From assembly GCA_910576205.1 (NCBI GenBank), contig CAJTHL010000017.1, forward strand, positions 1 through 64,000: a stretch of DNA of 64,000 bases. The letters are read 5' to 3'. The stretch is from Clostridia bacterium. GTDB taxonomy: Bacteria; Bacillota; Clostridia; Lachnospirales; Lachnospiraceae. A model generated the notes under the pieces. It worked only from the letters and a program-made list of their open reading frames with translations. It did no database searches and was not told where the DNA came from. Each line of letters begins with the position of its first letter. Positions within the stretch are counted from its first letter, which is position 1. Positions 47,702 to 56,219 of this stretch are shown piece after piece. The position numbers were made by a program, and so were the translations under genes.

Positions 47702-49063
47702 ATGGATACCCAATTTGTCTGGCAGGAAGAGTTTAATATCGGTGTAGATATTATCGATAAAGAACATCAACGGCTTTTTAAGATTATCAATAAACTTTTT
47801 GCATTCAAAAAAGAGGGTAAAAACAGTGAATTTGCATGCCAGGAGGGAATTAAATTTTTTAAGGGGCATGCAGTAAAACATTTTGCAGACGAAGAAGCTT
47901 ACATGACATCCATCCACTATGAAGGGCTTGCACAGCACAGGCAGATACATAAGGGCTTCCGGGAAAATACGCTTCCGGCATTGGAGCAGGAGCTGGAACA
48001 GACGGAGTATTCCCAGGAGGCCATGGAGCATTTCCTGGGCGTCTGTGCCGGATGGCTCATCGGACACACCTTGACAGAAGATCTTTCCATTACGGGAAAG
48101 AGCGTGCGGAAATGGGAGAAGCTTCTGCCCGGCGAAGAGCTTACAGCCCTTAAAAAGGTGATTATCCAGCTTATCTTTGATATGTTCCATCTGGAATCCC
48201 AGATGATAAGCGATGCCTACAACGGGGAAAAGTTCGGAAACGGCGTATATTACCGTCTGGTTTACGGAATTGGCGATGAGGAAAAGAAGCTGGAGGTCAT
48301 ACTGGTCTTTGAAGAACAGCTCTTGATTAACACGGTGGGAAAAATTCTTGGAATCCAGACAAACAAGCTGGACAATATGATTATCCATGCCGCCCGGTAT
48401 ACTGCCCGTCAGTTTGTAAACCGCGTTATGGAAAATTTCCCGGATATGGCCGGCTATGAGCTGAAGGAGGAAAATCTCCTTTCCTATCACGAGTTCCAGA
48501 AAATATTTGAGAAGGAAACGCTACAGGCCAGCCTGCTGTTTAACACTGGTGCAGGATATTTCTCCTACTGCGTCATTGCGCCCCATCTTCTGGAAAAGGG
48601 GGTCGGAACCCCTCTCGACGAGCACGGAAACGCCATGGAGGAGGTAGAAAAATATCTTGCAAAAAGGGAAAAGCAGGAGGTTGCCTCCCGCAAAAAGAAG
48701 ATCCTGGTGGTAGACGACTCCATGACCATACGCCACGCTATCAAGCAGCTTCTGGATAACGATTATGAAGTCGCGGTGGCCGAATCCGGAATCGCCGCCA
48801 TCCGCACCATTACCTTAAATCCTCCCGACCTGGTCCTGCTGGACTATGAAATGCCTGTCTGCGATGGCCGCCAGACCCTGGAAATGCTTCGCTCAGACAA
48901 TGCCTTCGCAGATGTGCCGGTAATCTTCCTAACAGGCCGCCGGGATACGGACAGCATGATAAAGGTAATGCCCTTAAAGCCTGCAGGGTATCTGCTAAAG
49001 GATTCGAAGCCTGCGGATATTAAAAAAGAGATTGACACGTTTTTTGAAAAACAGAAAGCATAA
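47702..49063 (+). CDS. Hemerythrin - CheX-like - receiver fusion protein
   Basis: 453 residues from ATG after AAAGGAGG. Residues 1-135 are a bacteriohemerythrin (DKEHQRLF, HAVKHFADEEAYM, HYEGLAQHRQIHKGF, WLIGHTLTEDLS), with all iron ligands visible. Residues about 165-310 resemble a CheX/CheC-type domain. Residues 335-450 are a response-regulator receiver (VVDDSMTIRHAI, phospho-Asp in VLLDYEMP, TGRRDTD, Lys in LLKDSKP). It likely senses oxygen or redox state and feeds a chemotaxis-type signal. It is monocistronic. Confidence 0.85.
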   Translation: MDTQFVWQEEFNIGVDIIDKEHQRLFKIINKLFAFKKEGKNSEFACQEGIKFFKGHAVKHFADEEAYMTSIHYEGLAQHRQIHKGFRENTLPALEQELEQTEYSQEAMEHFLGVCAGWLIGHTLTEDLSITGKSVRKWEKLLPGEELTALKKVIIQLIFDMFHLESQMISDAYNGEKFGNGVYYRLVYGIGDEEKKLEVILVFEEQLLINTVGKILGIQTNKLDNMIIHAARYTARQFVNRVMENFPDMAGYELKEENLLSYHEFQKIFEKETLQASLLFNTGAGYFSYCVIAPHLLEKGVGTPLDEHGNAMEEVEKYLAKREKQEVASRKKKILVVDDSMTIRHAIKQLLDNDYEVAVAESGIAAIRTITLNPPDLVLLDYEMPVCDGRQTLEMLRSDNAFADVPVIFLTGRRDTDSMIKVMPLKPAGYLLKDSKPADIKKEIDTFFEKQKA

Positions 49064-49076
49064 GCGTATATAAAGA

Positions 49077-49139
49077 CCAGAGGAGCCGCCGCTTTACAGG
49101 TGATTATTCATCTATTCTGCTCCGGCTCCTCTGGTTTTT
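49077..49139. terminator. Strong terminator after the hemerythrin gene
   Basis: CCAGAGGAGCCG (49077-49088) pairs with CGGCTCCTCTGG (49123-49134) and TTTTT follows. It also serves the convergent minus-strand operon. Confidence 0.85.
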
Positions 49140-49143
49140 AAAA

Positions 49144-50124
49144 TCACATTTCCCAGGGATACTTCATCCCCCATCCGGCACGTATTTTGTCCATGAGCTC
49201 CATAATGCGGACGATCTCTTTATGGGGCATCTGTGGACATTCTATTTTCCCTTCCCGGATGCAGTCCACCGCTGCCTGCACCTCATACTCATATCCCGTA
49301 ATCTGCGCCGGGCGTTCAATGCGCTCTATACGTTTATGGTCTGTATTATAAACATTGATCTCCTCAAAATTGTTTATATTCTCCACTATGGCATAGCCAG
49401 CTGTTCCATATAGAATTCCCTGCCTGTCTGTTGGGCCCGTTACCGTGGAAAAAATGGTGGCTGTCTGTCCTCCCTTGTAAGTAAGGATTATGGAATTCTG
49501 TAAATCCACACCCTCTTCGCTTATAACCGCACTTGCTGTTATATCCTCTATCCCGCCTCCAAATACAATAGAAGCAAAAGTAAGGGGATAAACTCCCACA
49601 TCCAGCAGCGCGCCTCCTGCCAGGTCCGCTCTGTGGATCCTTTCATTTTGAAATACGGGATATCCAAGGTTTGCCGTTAATGCTTTGATTTCCCCTATTT
49701 TTCCACTCCCACAGAAATCCTTAAGAATTTTTGCCATTGGCATATATCTGGGCCAGATAGCCTCTGTAATGAACACCTGCTTCTCCCTGGCTGTCTCCAG
49801 AACCTCCCTGGCTTCCGAAGCGTTGCTGGTAAAGGCCTTTTCACATAGGACAGGCTTTCCAGCCTCCAGGCATCTCATAGCCTGTTCTTTATGCAATGAA
49901 TGGGGGGTGGCTATATAAATCAGTTCCACCTTGGGGTCTCTCAGCAATTCCTCATAGGAGCCATAGGCATGTTTTACCGAAAATTCATCCGCAAATGCCT
50001 GCGCCCTGTCTAAGTCCCTGGCTGCTACCGCATAAGCTTCTGCCGTATCCATCTTCTGCAATGTATCTGCCATCACTCTGGCAATTCCCCCTGCTCCCAG
50101 AATTCCCATTCTCAGTCTGCTCAT
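49144..50124 (-). CDS. Gfo/Idh/MocA family oxidoreductase 2
   Basis: 326 residues. GILGAGGIARVMADTL and CEKAFTSNASEA as in its paralogue at 46506, with which it shares roughly two thirds of residues by eye. Last gene of the TRAP operon; ATGA overlap with the dehydrogenase before it. It probably interconverts a sugar acid or its aldehyde with NAD(P). Confidence 0.87.
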   Translation of the reverse strand: MSRLRMGILGAGGIARVMADTLQKMDTAEAYAVAARDLDRAQAFADEFSVKHAYGSYEELLRDPKVELIYIATPHSLHKEQAMRCLEAGKPVLCEKAFTSNASEAREVLETAREKQVFITEAIWPRYMPMAKILKDFCGSGKIGEIKALTANLGYPVFQNERIHRADLAGGALLDVGVYPLTFASIVFGGGIEDITASAVISEEGVDLQNSIILTYKGGQTATIFSTVTGPTDRQGILYGTAGYAIVENINNFEEINVYNTDHKRIERIERPAQITGYEYEVQAAVDCIREGKIECPQMPHKEIVRIMELMDKIRAGWGMKYPWEM

Positions 50125-51137
50125 AGTAATTCTCCCCTGTATTTTTTATATTCCGGGTTTAAAATTCCCGGAACAGTTCCTTCTTCCAGATAGCATTCTA
50201 TCCGGTCTACCGCCTGCTCCATCATCTGCTGGAAAGTCTCAAAAGTAGCCGAGGCCGTATGTGCTGTCAGCGCCACATTATCCAGATCCAGAAACTGATA
50301 TCCCAGAGGCTTGTCTGACCCGGTTTCATTTTCAAAAACATCCAGTCCAGCTGCCAGAATCCGTCCGTCCCTCAACGCCTCCGCCAGGTCATCAGAACAA
50401 ACCAGGCTTCCCCTGCTGGTGTTTACTACGATTGCCTGGGGCTTCATCAGAGCAATAGTCTCTTTATTTATAATCCATTTTGTCTCGGGAAGAAGGGGAA
50501 GATGGACTGAGATAATATCGCTCTCCTTTAGGAGCTGTTCCTCAGACACATAGGCGACCCCATACTTCCCGGCAAATTCCCGGTCCTCCACCATATCGTA
50601 AGCCAGAATCCGGCAATTAAATCCTTGTAAAAGGCGTACTACAGACTTGGCAATATTTCCGCATCCCAGAAGTCCCACGGTCTTTTTCATTACGCTGTTC
50701 GCCATAAAAGACTGAACCTGGCAACGGCGTGCTTTCATCATTTCCTGTTGATAGGATAATTTCCTGGCCGCCGCAAGCATGAGAGCCACCGCCTGCTCTG
50801 CCACTGCGTCCGCATTACAGCCAGGGAGATTTACCACGGCAACTCCGGCCTCTGTAGCCGCGTCTAAATCCACATTGTCAAGTCCGATTCCGTAGCGCAC
50901 CAGAAGCCTCAAGCTGCCTTTGCACCCGGCAAACGCCTGCTTTCCCCACCGCTCATTTGCCGCAATCACAAAATCATAACCCTTGCAGGCCTGGACAACC
51001 ACTTTCTCATCCTGGGAATTCCCCACGGCATTTTTTTTCCAGACCGCATCCACGCCCAGAGCCTCCATCCTTTTGATTCCTTCTGTATAATCCTGCTTCA
51101 TATCCGGCACAGTAATCACACATGTTTTTCTAGTCAT
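50121..51137 (-). CDS. D-isomer-specific 2-hydroxyacid dehydrogenase
   Basis: 338 residues. VRYGIGLDNVDLDAATEAGV, the Rossmann motif VGLLGCGNIAKSVVRLL, SRGSLVCSDDLAEAL (Arg), the Glu in LDVFENETG and His in TAHTASATFE are all present. Phosphoglycerate/hydroxypyruvate reductase-like. In this operon it likely acts on a 2-keto or 2-hydroxy acid taken up by the TRAP transporter. Confidence 0.9.
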   Translation of the reverse strand: MTRKTCVITVPDMKQDYTEGIKRMEALGVDAVWKKNAVGNSQDEKVVVQACKGYDFVIAANERWGKQAFAGCKGSLRLLVRYGIGLDNVDLDAATEAGVAVVNLPGCNADAVAEQAVALMLAAARKLSYQQEMMKARRCQVQSFMANSVMKKTVGLLGCGNIAKSVVRLLQGFNCRILAYDMVEDREFAGKYGVAYVSEEQLLKESDIISVHLPLLPETKWIINKETIALMKPQAIVVNTSRGSLVCSDDLAEALRDGRILAAGLDVFENETGSDKPLGYQFLDLDNVALTAHTASATFETFQQMMEQAVDRIECYLEEGTVPGILNPEYKKYRGELL

Positions 51138-51163
51138 CTGTTATTCCTCTCATTCTATATTTT

Positions 51164-52453
51164 TCAGGCAATTCCCATCAGTGAAGGAAGCCACAAAGTA
51201 ACCGCCGGCACATATGTCACCAGAAACAGAGCTATAACCAGGGGAATCAGCCATTTATAAGTATTCTTTACCACATATTCAAAGCTGTTTCCCGTCACAG
51301 AGGACATAATAAACAGGGATTGCCCTATAGGCGGCGTCATAAGGCCGATCATCAGGTTCAATACCACCATCACGCCCATCTGAATCTCATGTACTCCAAG
51401 AGTTCTTCCCAAAGGCAGGAACATCGGCACGAATAGCATAATAACCGGAGTGGAATCCAGGATCATTCCGCAGAATAACAGCAGGATATTCAGAAACAGC
51501 AATATCAGATATTTATTGTCTGTGATGCTGAAAAACAGTTCAATCAGAACCTTGTCAATCCGTTCAAACTGAAGCACCCATCCAAACAGCGTGGATGCGA
51601 CTACAATGGTGAGGGCCGGCACAAAGCCTTCCGCTGTTTCAAAAAACACTTCTACAATTTCCCCAGGTTTCAGTTCTCTATAAACCAGCATCATTACCAA
51701 AATCACATAGACAACACTGACCAGTGCCGCTTCCGTAGGCGTAAACAGCCCACTCCAGATTCCGCCCATTGTCACTACCGGCATCATTAAGGCCAGAAAT
51801 GAACGGCGTAAAGACATCCATCTTTCTTTCCATGTACATTTCCGATGGGTTGGATAATTGCGCCTGCGCGCAATTACCGCAATAGTTCCGCATAGGACAA
51901 TCGCCATCAGAACGCCGGGAAGCAATCCTCCAAGAAACAGCCCTCCCACGGAAATGCTGGCCACAGCCCCATATACCACCATGGGAATAGAGGGCGGTAC
52001 AATCGGGCCCATGGTCGCGGATGCCGCTGTAATCCCCAGTGTCATGTCGTCCTCATAGTTTTCCGCCTTCATGGCTGCAATTTCAACCTGCCCCAGGCCG
52101 CCTACATCTGCCAGGGCAGAGCCGGACATCCCGGACATAATAAAGCTGGATAATACATTCACATGGCCCAGGCCGCCGCGTACATGTCCCACCATAGCCT
52201 TGGCAAATTCAAAAATACGGTCCGTAATCCCGCCCCGGTTCATCAAGTTGCCGGAGATCATAAAAAGCGGGACTGCAAGCAGAACAAAGCTGTCCAGGCT
52301 TCCGTACATTTTCTGCATAATCATCATGGCGCTGATTTCCGGATGAAGGAAAAAGTATATCAAAGCCGCAACCATAAGAGACAGATAGGTTGGCGCGCCT
52401 ATCAGAAGCAATATTACAAAAGAACCCAAAAACAGGGCCAGAGGCATACTCAT
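51164..52453 (-). CDS. dctM: TRAP transporter large permease DctM
   Basis: 429 residues with about twelve membrane segments. Family marks: GNLMNRGGITDRIFEFA, SGMSGSALADVGGLGQVE and the PPIGQSLF region. With DctQ and DctP it drives sodium-coupled uptake of an organic acid. It overlaps the DctQ stop by 4 bases. Confidence 0.95.
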   Translation of the reverse strand: MSMPLALFLGSFVILLLIGAPTYLSLMVAALIYFFLHPEISAMMIMQKMYGSLDSFVLLAVPLFMISGNLMNRGGITDRIFEFAKAMVGHVRGGLGHVNVLSSFIMSGMSGSALADVGGLGQVEIAAMKAENYEDDMTLGITAASATMGPIVPPSIPMVVYGAVASISVGGLFLGGLLPGVLMAIVLCGTIAVIARRRNYPTHRKCTWKERWMSLRRSFLALMMPVVTMGGIWSGLFTPTEAALVSVVYVILVMMLVYRELKPGEIVEVFFETAEGFVPALTIVVASTLFGWVLQFERIDKVLIELFFSITDNKYLILLFLNILLLFCGMILDSTPVIMLFVPMFLPLGRTLGVHEIQMGVMVVLNLMIGLMTPPIGQSLFIMSSVTGNSFEYVVKNTYKWLIPLVIALFLVTYVPAVTLWLPSLMGIA

Positions 52454-52980
52454 ATCCTGTCCTCCCCTCTTAAAGGTTGGGGAATCTGTGTACCGGAGTC
52501 CCCCTTTTTCCCTCCCACAGCCCGGATTATCAAAATTATTTTCTGTATAGAACGGATAATGGTCAGCATTGCGGATATTGGCAAAATTAAAGCAACTAAT
52601 GACTTGGAAATACGAAGTGCCGGTGTTGAAATATCTCTGGAAAAAGCCAGAAATTCCAGAGATGTAAAAAACACCCAGGCAAACACTGCAACAGCCAGAA
52701 GATGAAGAAAAATATCCATGATATTCCGAAATATTTCCGGAAGCTTTGCTGTCAGAAATGTTACGCGTATATGCTTGTCATAAAGTACCGCATAGCTGAT
52801 TCCCAGAAAAACCATCCACAAAAAGGCATATCTTGATACCTCTTCCGCAAAAAACAGTGGATGATTAAAGATAATTCTGCAAAAAACCTGCGCAAATATA
52901 TTCAGGCAGAATACAAGCATTAAAAAAACCATCATATAGAGTTCAAATCGATTTAAAAACCCAATGATCTTCTGTCTCAT
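52450..52980 (-). CDS. dctQ: TRAP transporter small permease DctQ
   Basis: 176 residues from the ATG after GAGAGGAATACAT. Four membrane segments with the AEEVSRYAFLWMVFLG motif of DctQ. Partner of the DctM gene. Confidence 0.92.
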   Translation of the reverse strand: MRQKIIGFLNRFELYMMVFLMLVFCLNIFAQVFCRIIFNHPLFFAEEVSRYAFLWMVFLGISYAVLYDKHIRVTFLTAKLPEIFRNIMDIFLHLLAVAVFAWVFFTSLEFLAFSRDISTPALRISKSLVALILPISAMLTIIRSIQKIILIIRAVGGKKGDSGTQIPQPLRGEDRI

Positions 52981-53035
52981 ATGTATTCCTCTCTTCAATG
53001 TATAAAATGAGGGGCGGCACGCCCCTCAACTCCAT

Positions 53036-54139
53036 TTATTCATAATGATACGTGGCGCGGATATCCTCAATATAGGGCTTGTAGGTTTCATTTGTCAGAT
53101 ACTTTTCATTTACCATATCGTCTGCACTCTTGTAGAATGCCTCAATATCAAATTCCTCCGGCTCCCAGATGCGCACTCCGCTCTCCTTAATTGCGTCCTC
53201 TGCCTCCTTATTGTAGGATTCCATCATGGTCTCATAGTCGTCAATCAGATATTCCTGCACCAGCCTGTCCCACAGTACCTGGTCTTCTGCGCTTAAAGCG
53301 TCGTATGCCTCCGGATAAATCCAGTATGCCACTGTATTGTAGCAGTGATCCGTGCGATATACATTATCTAAAACCTCGTAAAACTTATTGGAATAAAGTA
53401 AAGCCAGGGGATTGTCCTGCCCGTTTACAACGCCTGTTTGCAACGCCATATACAGCTCGGAAAAGTTTACCGGAATCGGTGTTCCCCCCAAAGCGCTGAT
53501 AATATCCTGCCATACCGGGGCTTCCATGCTTCGGATTTTTGCCCCCTTTAAGTCCTCCGGCCTCTGGATTTCCCCGATTTTATTGGTGGAAAGGCATCTG
53601 GTGCCGTTTAATTCTACTGCCATAAAGCGAAGATTATTGGATTCCTCCAGCTTCTGAAACAGCTTCTGCGCCAGCTCCCCGTTATCCACATAGTCGGAAT
53701 AATCCTCCCAGGAGCGGAACAGATACGGCAATGCAAACACGCCGAAATCCGGGATGTACTGCTCCATAATGGTGAGATTCGTGGCACAGATGGTAAGGGT
53801 ACCTACCCGGCACATATCAATACATTCCTGTTCCGTACCCATGGTAGAGTTGGCATAGATCTCAAGTGTCCATCTCCCGTCTGTCTCTTTTTCCAGAGCT
53901 TCAGCCAGCTTTTTATAAGCCTGAATAGAAGGATGATCCTCTGCGGTTGTGGAGCCTACCGACCACAGGATCTTCTCCCCGGATACTGCCTCCTTTTCTT
54001 TCCCGTCTTTTGTGTCCCCGCCCTGCATTGCCTCTTCCGCTGCAGGCATTTCCGCTATAGGATTCTCCCCCTTTTTCCCACAGCCTGCCAGTGATAGAAC
54101 CATCATTCCTGCCAAACATACTACTGCTAGTTTCTTCAT
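53036..54139 (-). CDS. dctP: TRAP substrate-binding lipoprotein DctP
   Basis: 367 residues from ATG after AAGGAGAAGGGAATCT. Signal peptide with lipobox LSLAGC. DctP core: LEIYANSTMGTEQECIDMCRVG, FALPYLFRSWEDYSDY, GAKIRSMEAPVWQDI and GVVNGQDNPLALLYS. A conserved Arg (KIRSMEAP) should bind the substrate carboxylate. The substrate is probably an acid sugar, judging from the operon. Confidence 0.93.
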   Translation of the reverse strand: MKKLAVVCLAGMMVLSLAGCGKKGENPIAEMPAAEEAMQGGDTKDGKEKEAVSGEKILWSVGSTTAEDHPSIQAYKKLAEALEKETDGRWTLEIYANSTMGTEQECIDMCRVGTLTICATNLTIMEQYIPDFGVFALPYLFRSWEDYSDYVDNGELAQKLFQKLEESNNLRFMAVELNGTRCLSTNKIGEIQRPEDLKGAKIRSMEAPVWQDIISALGGTPIPVNFSELYMALQTGVVNGQDNPLALLYSNKFYEVLDNVYRTDHCYNTVAYWIYPEAYDALSAEDQVLWDRLVQEYLIDDYETMMESYNKEAEDAIKESGVRIWEPEEFDIEAFYKSADDMVNEKYLTNETYKPYIEDIRATYHYE

Positions 54140-54239
54140 AGATTCCCTTCTCCTTTTCATATTTATTCCCGCAACAGCAATCCGCCTGCATTTATCTGCC
54201 TGCTTCTTCACAAAGAAGGATTGCCCGCAGGTAATTAGC

Positions 54240-55025
54240 CTACCGCTCCGTTTTCAGCCTGTTTAAATTTGCAAGAGTATTTCTGCATCCGTCAAAAATA
54301 TATCCCGCGTCATTATCGCAGAAAATCATCCTTGCCCCTCTTTTTAACCAGTCTCTAACAGATTCCTCATCATAACTCATTGATACACCAAAAGGAATTC
54401 CTGCTTTTCTGGCTTTTTCAGCTATTTCATCCATGACTTTTTTCACTTCCGGATGCTTTGTCTGGGCAAGCAGCCCCATCGAACCGGACAAGTCACAAGG
54501 GCCGATAATAATCCCCTTTAACCCTTTTACTTTTAATATCTCCGACAAATTTCTTACTGCCTCTATATGCTCAATCTGAACCAACGGCCAGATTTTTTTG
54601 CTGTATTTATGGATATAGTCCTGTACATCCACATTCCCATAGCGGATAGCCCTGGATGGCCCAAACCCCCGGATTCCCTCCGGCGGATACTGGCAGGCAG
54701 CCACTGCCGCTTCCGCCTCTCCTGCATTCAGAACCATGGGAAAAATAATGCCCTCCACCCCCATCTCCAAAATGGGTTTTGCCAGTACCATGTCATTCCA
54801 GGCTACCCGCACAAAAACTGCCATATCGCTGGACGCCGCTCCTATTATGGTGTTCATCAGTTGCGCCTTGTCCATTGCCCCATGTTCCGTGTCTATCCAC
54901 AAGGCATCAAATCCGGCCTCCCCATACATTTCCGCCGTAGTCGCTCCTCCCCAGAATGTATGCGTTCCAAAAACAATTCCTTGTTGCTTCATTTTGTCCT
55001 CAAACCTGTCGATTTTCCATTTCAT
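54240..55025 (-). CDS. HpcH/HpaI (RhmA-like) aldolase
   Basis: 261 residues from ATG after AAAAGGAAAAATTCTC. GFDALWIDTEHGAMDKAQL, YPPEGIRGFGPSRA, VQIEHIEAVRNLSEIL and IGPCDLSGSMGLL mark a class II 2-keto-3-deoxy acid aldolase. It would split a keto-deoxy acid into pyruvate and an aldehyde. First gene of the operon that runs to 49144. Confidence 0.92.
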   Translation of the reverse strand: MKWKIDRFEDKMKQQGIVFGTHTFWGGATTAEMYGEAGFDALWIDTEHGAMDKAQLMNTIIGAASSDMAVFVRVAWNDMVLAKPILEMGVEGIIFPMVLNAGEAEAAVAACQYPPEGIRGFGPSRAIRYGNVDVQDYIHKYSKKIWPLVQIEHIEAVRNLSEILKVKGLKGIIIGPCDLSGSMGLLAQTKHPEVKKVMDEIAEKARKAGIPFGVSMSYDEESVRDWLKRGARMIFCDNDAGYIFDGCRNTLANLNRLKTER

Positions 55026-55084
55026 GAGAATTTTTCCTTTTCTTGTCATATAAAAAATGTTATAATATTATGGGATTTTTTATG

Positions 55085-55098
55085 ATTTTATATAAAAT
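55085..55098. promoter_or_regulatory. Palindrome upstream of the aldolase operon
   Basis: ATTTTATATAAAAT, a perfect 14-base palindrome 60 bases before the aldolase ATG. It may be an operator or an AT-rich promoter part. It does not match the LacI-type palindrome at 56133. Confidence 0.35.
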
Positions 55099-55133
55099 GC
55101 AAAAAATAATCCTGCATTGTCTGTATAGCCTTT

Positions 55134-56117
55134 TTAAAAAGTTTTTCTTTTTATAATCTCCACAGGGATAAGATAATCTTGAAATTCTCCGGTATTTTCT
55201 TTAATTCTGCCAAGCAGAATTTCCGCCGCTTTTTTTCCTATTTCCTGGTTTGGATGACGCATGGTTGATAAAGGCGGACTGGTAAGCTCCGCCCAGGGGC
55301 AGTCTCCAAAACCCAGTACAGCCACATCATCCGGAATCCGGATATTGTTATAGCTTAGACATTTCAAGGCGCTGATGGTCATCATAATATTGGCCGGAAA
55401 AAGAGCTGTCATTTTTCCGTCATCCAGAAGCTCCTGGGCTTTTTCATAGCCTCCCGAATATTTGGAGTTCCCCATCTTTACCAGAGAAGGGTCAATGGTA
55501 ATATTATGCTCTTGAAGCGCCTTCTCATATCCCCTGTATCGCACCTGGGAAGTACTGATCTCCTGGTTACCCGTAATAATGCCAATAGATTTGTGCCCGG
55601 CCTCTATCAGCATGGAGATTCCTCTGTAAACCGCGTCCTCGTCGTCTGCCAGCACACAGTCTGCCTCGTAATTTTTTGCTTTCCTGTCCAGAAAAACCAC
55701 CGGGTAATCGCAGATCTCCTTCATATAAGAGTGATCTCCTATGGCGGGAAACATTAAAAGGCCGTCAATCTGCTGATAATTGAAGTTTTCAATCTGCCTG
55801 CGCTCCAGATCGATTCTGTCATGGGTATATCCCAGAATCAGCTGATAGCCTTCTTTTAACAGCACGTTTTCAATAGGCTCTATAATGTCCACCGGAAAAT
55901 ACTCCGAAACCTCCGGAACCAGCAGGCCTATCCTATGGCTTACATTACTTCTAAGTCCTCTGGCATTGCTGTTTGTCACATACCCCAATTCTTTAATCGC
56001 TCTGTATACCTTTTGTTTTGTATCCTCTGCCACAAACCTGGTTTCATTAATTACATGGGAAACGGTTGTAATTGAGACCCCTGCCAGTTTAGCTACATCT
56101 TTGATTGTTACCGACAT
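55134..56117 (-). CDS. LacI-family transcriptional regulator
   Basis: 327 residues from ATG after AAAGGGAGAAT. HTH TIKDVAKLAGVSITTVSHVIN, hinge region NSNARGLRSNVSHRIGLLVP and a periplasmic-binding-like sensor domain. It stands directly upstream of the TRAP-aldolase operon on the same strand and is the likely regulator of it and of itself. Confidence 0.93.
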   Translation of the reverse strand: MSVTIKDVAKLAGVSITTVSHVINETRFVAEDTKQKVYRAIKELGYVTNSNARGLRSNVSHRIGLLVPEVSEYFPVDIIEPIENVLLKEGYQLILGYTHDRIDLERRQIENFNYQQIDGLLMFPAIGDHSYMKEICDYPVVFLDRKAKNYEADCVLADDEDAVYRGISMLIEAGHKSIGIITGNQEISTSQVRYRGYEKALQEHNITIDPSLVKMGNSKYSGGYEKAQELLDDGKMTALFPANIMMTISALKCLSYNNIRIPDDVAVLGFGDCPWAELTSPPLSTMRHPNQEIGKKAAEILLGRIKENTGEFQDYLIPVEIIKRKTF

Positions 56118-56132
56118 ATTCTCCCTTTCATT

Positions 56133-56154
56133 AAAACGTTTGCGCAAACGTTTT
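56133..56154. promoter_or_regulatory. LacI-type operator, 22-bp palindrome
   Basis: AAAACGTTTGC and its exact reverse complement GCAAACGTTTT, centre CG. It lies 16 bases upstream of the regulator start, so binding would block its own expression. Confidence 0.8.
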
Positions 56155-56219
56155 CTTTTTTTATGCTTTTATTATAAATCCTTGTTTCCCATTTGTCAAT
56201 TCTAATTTTTTAAATATTA

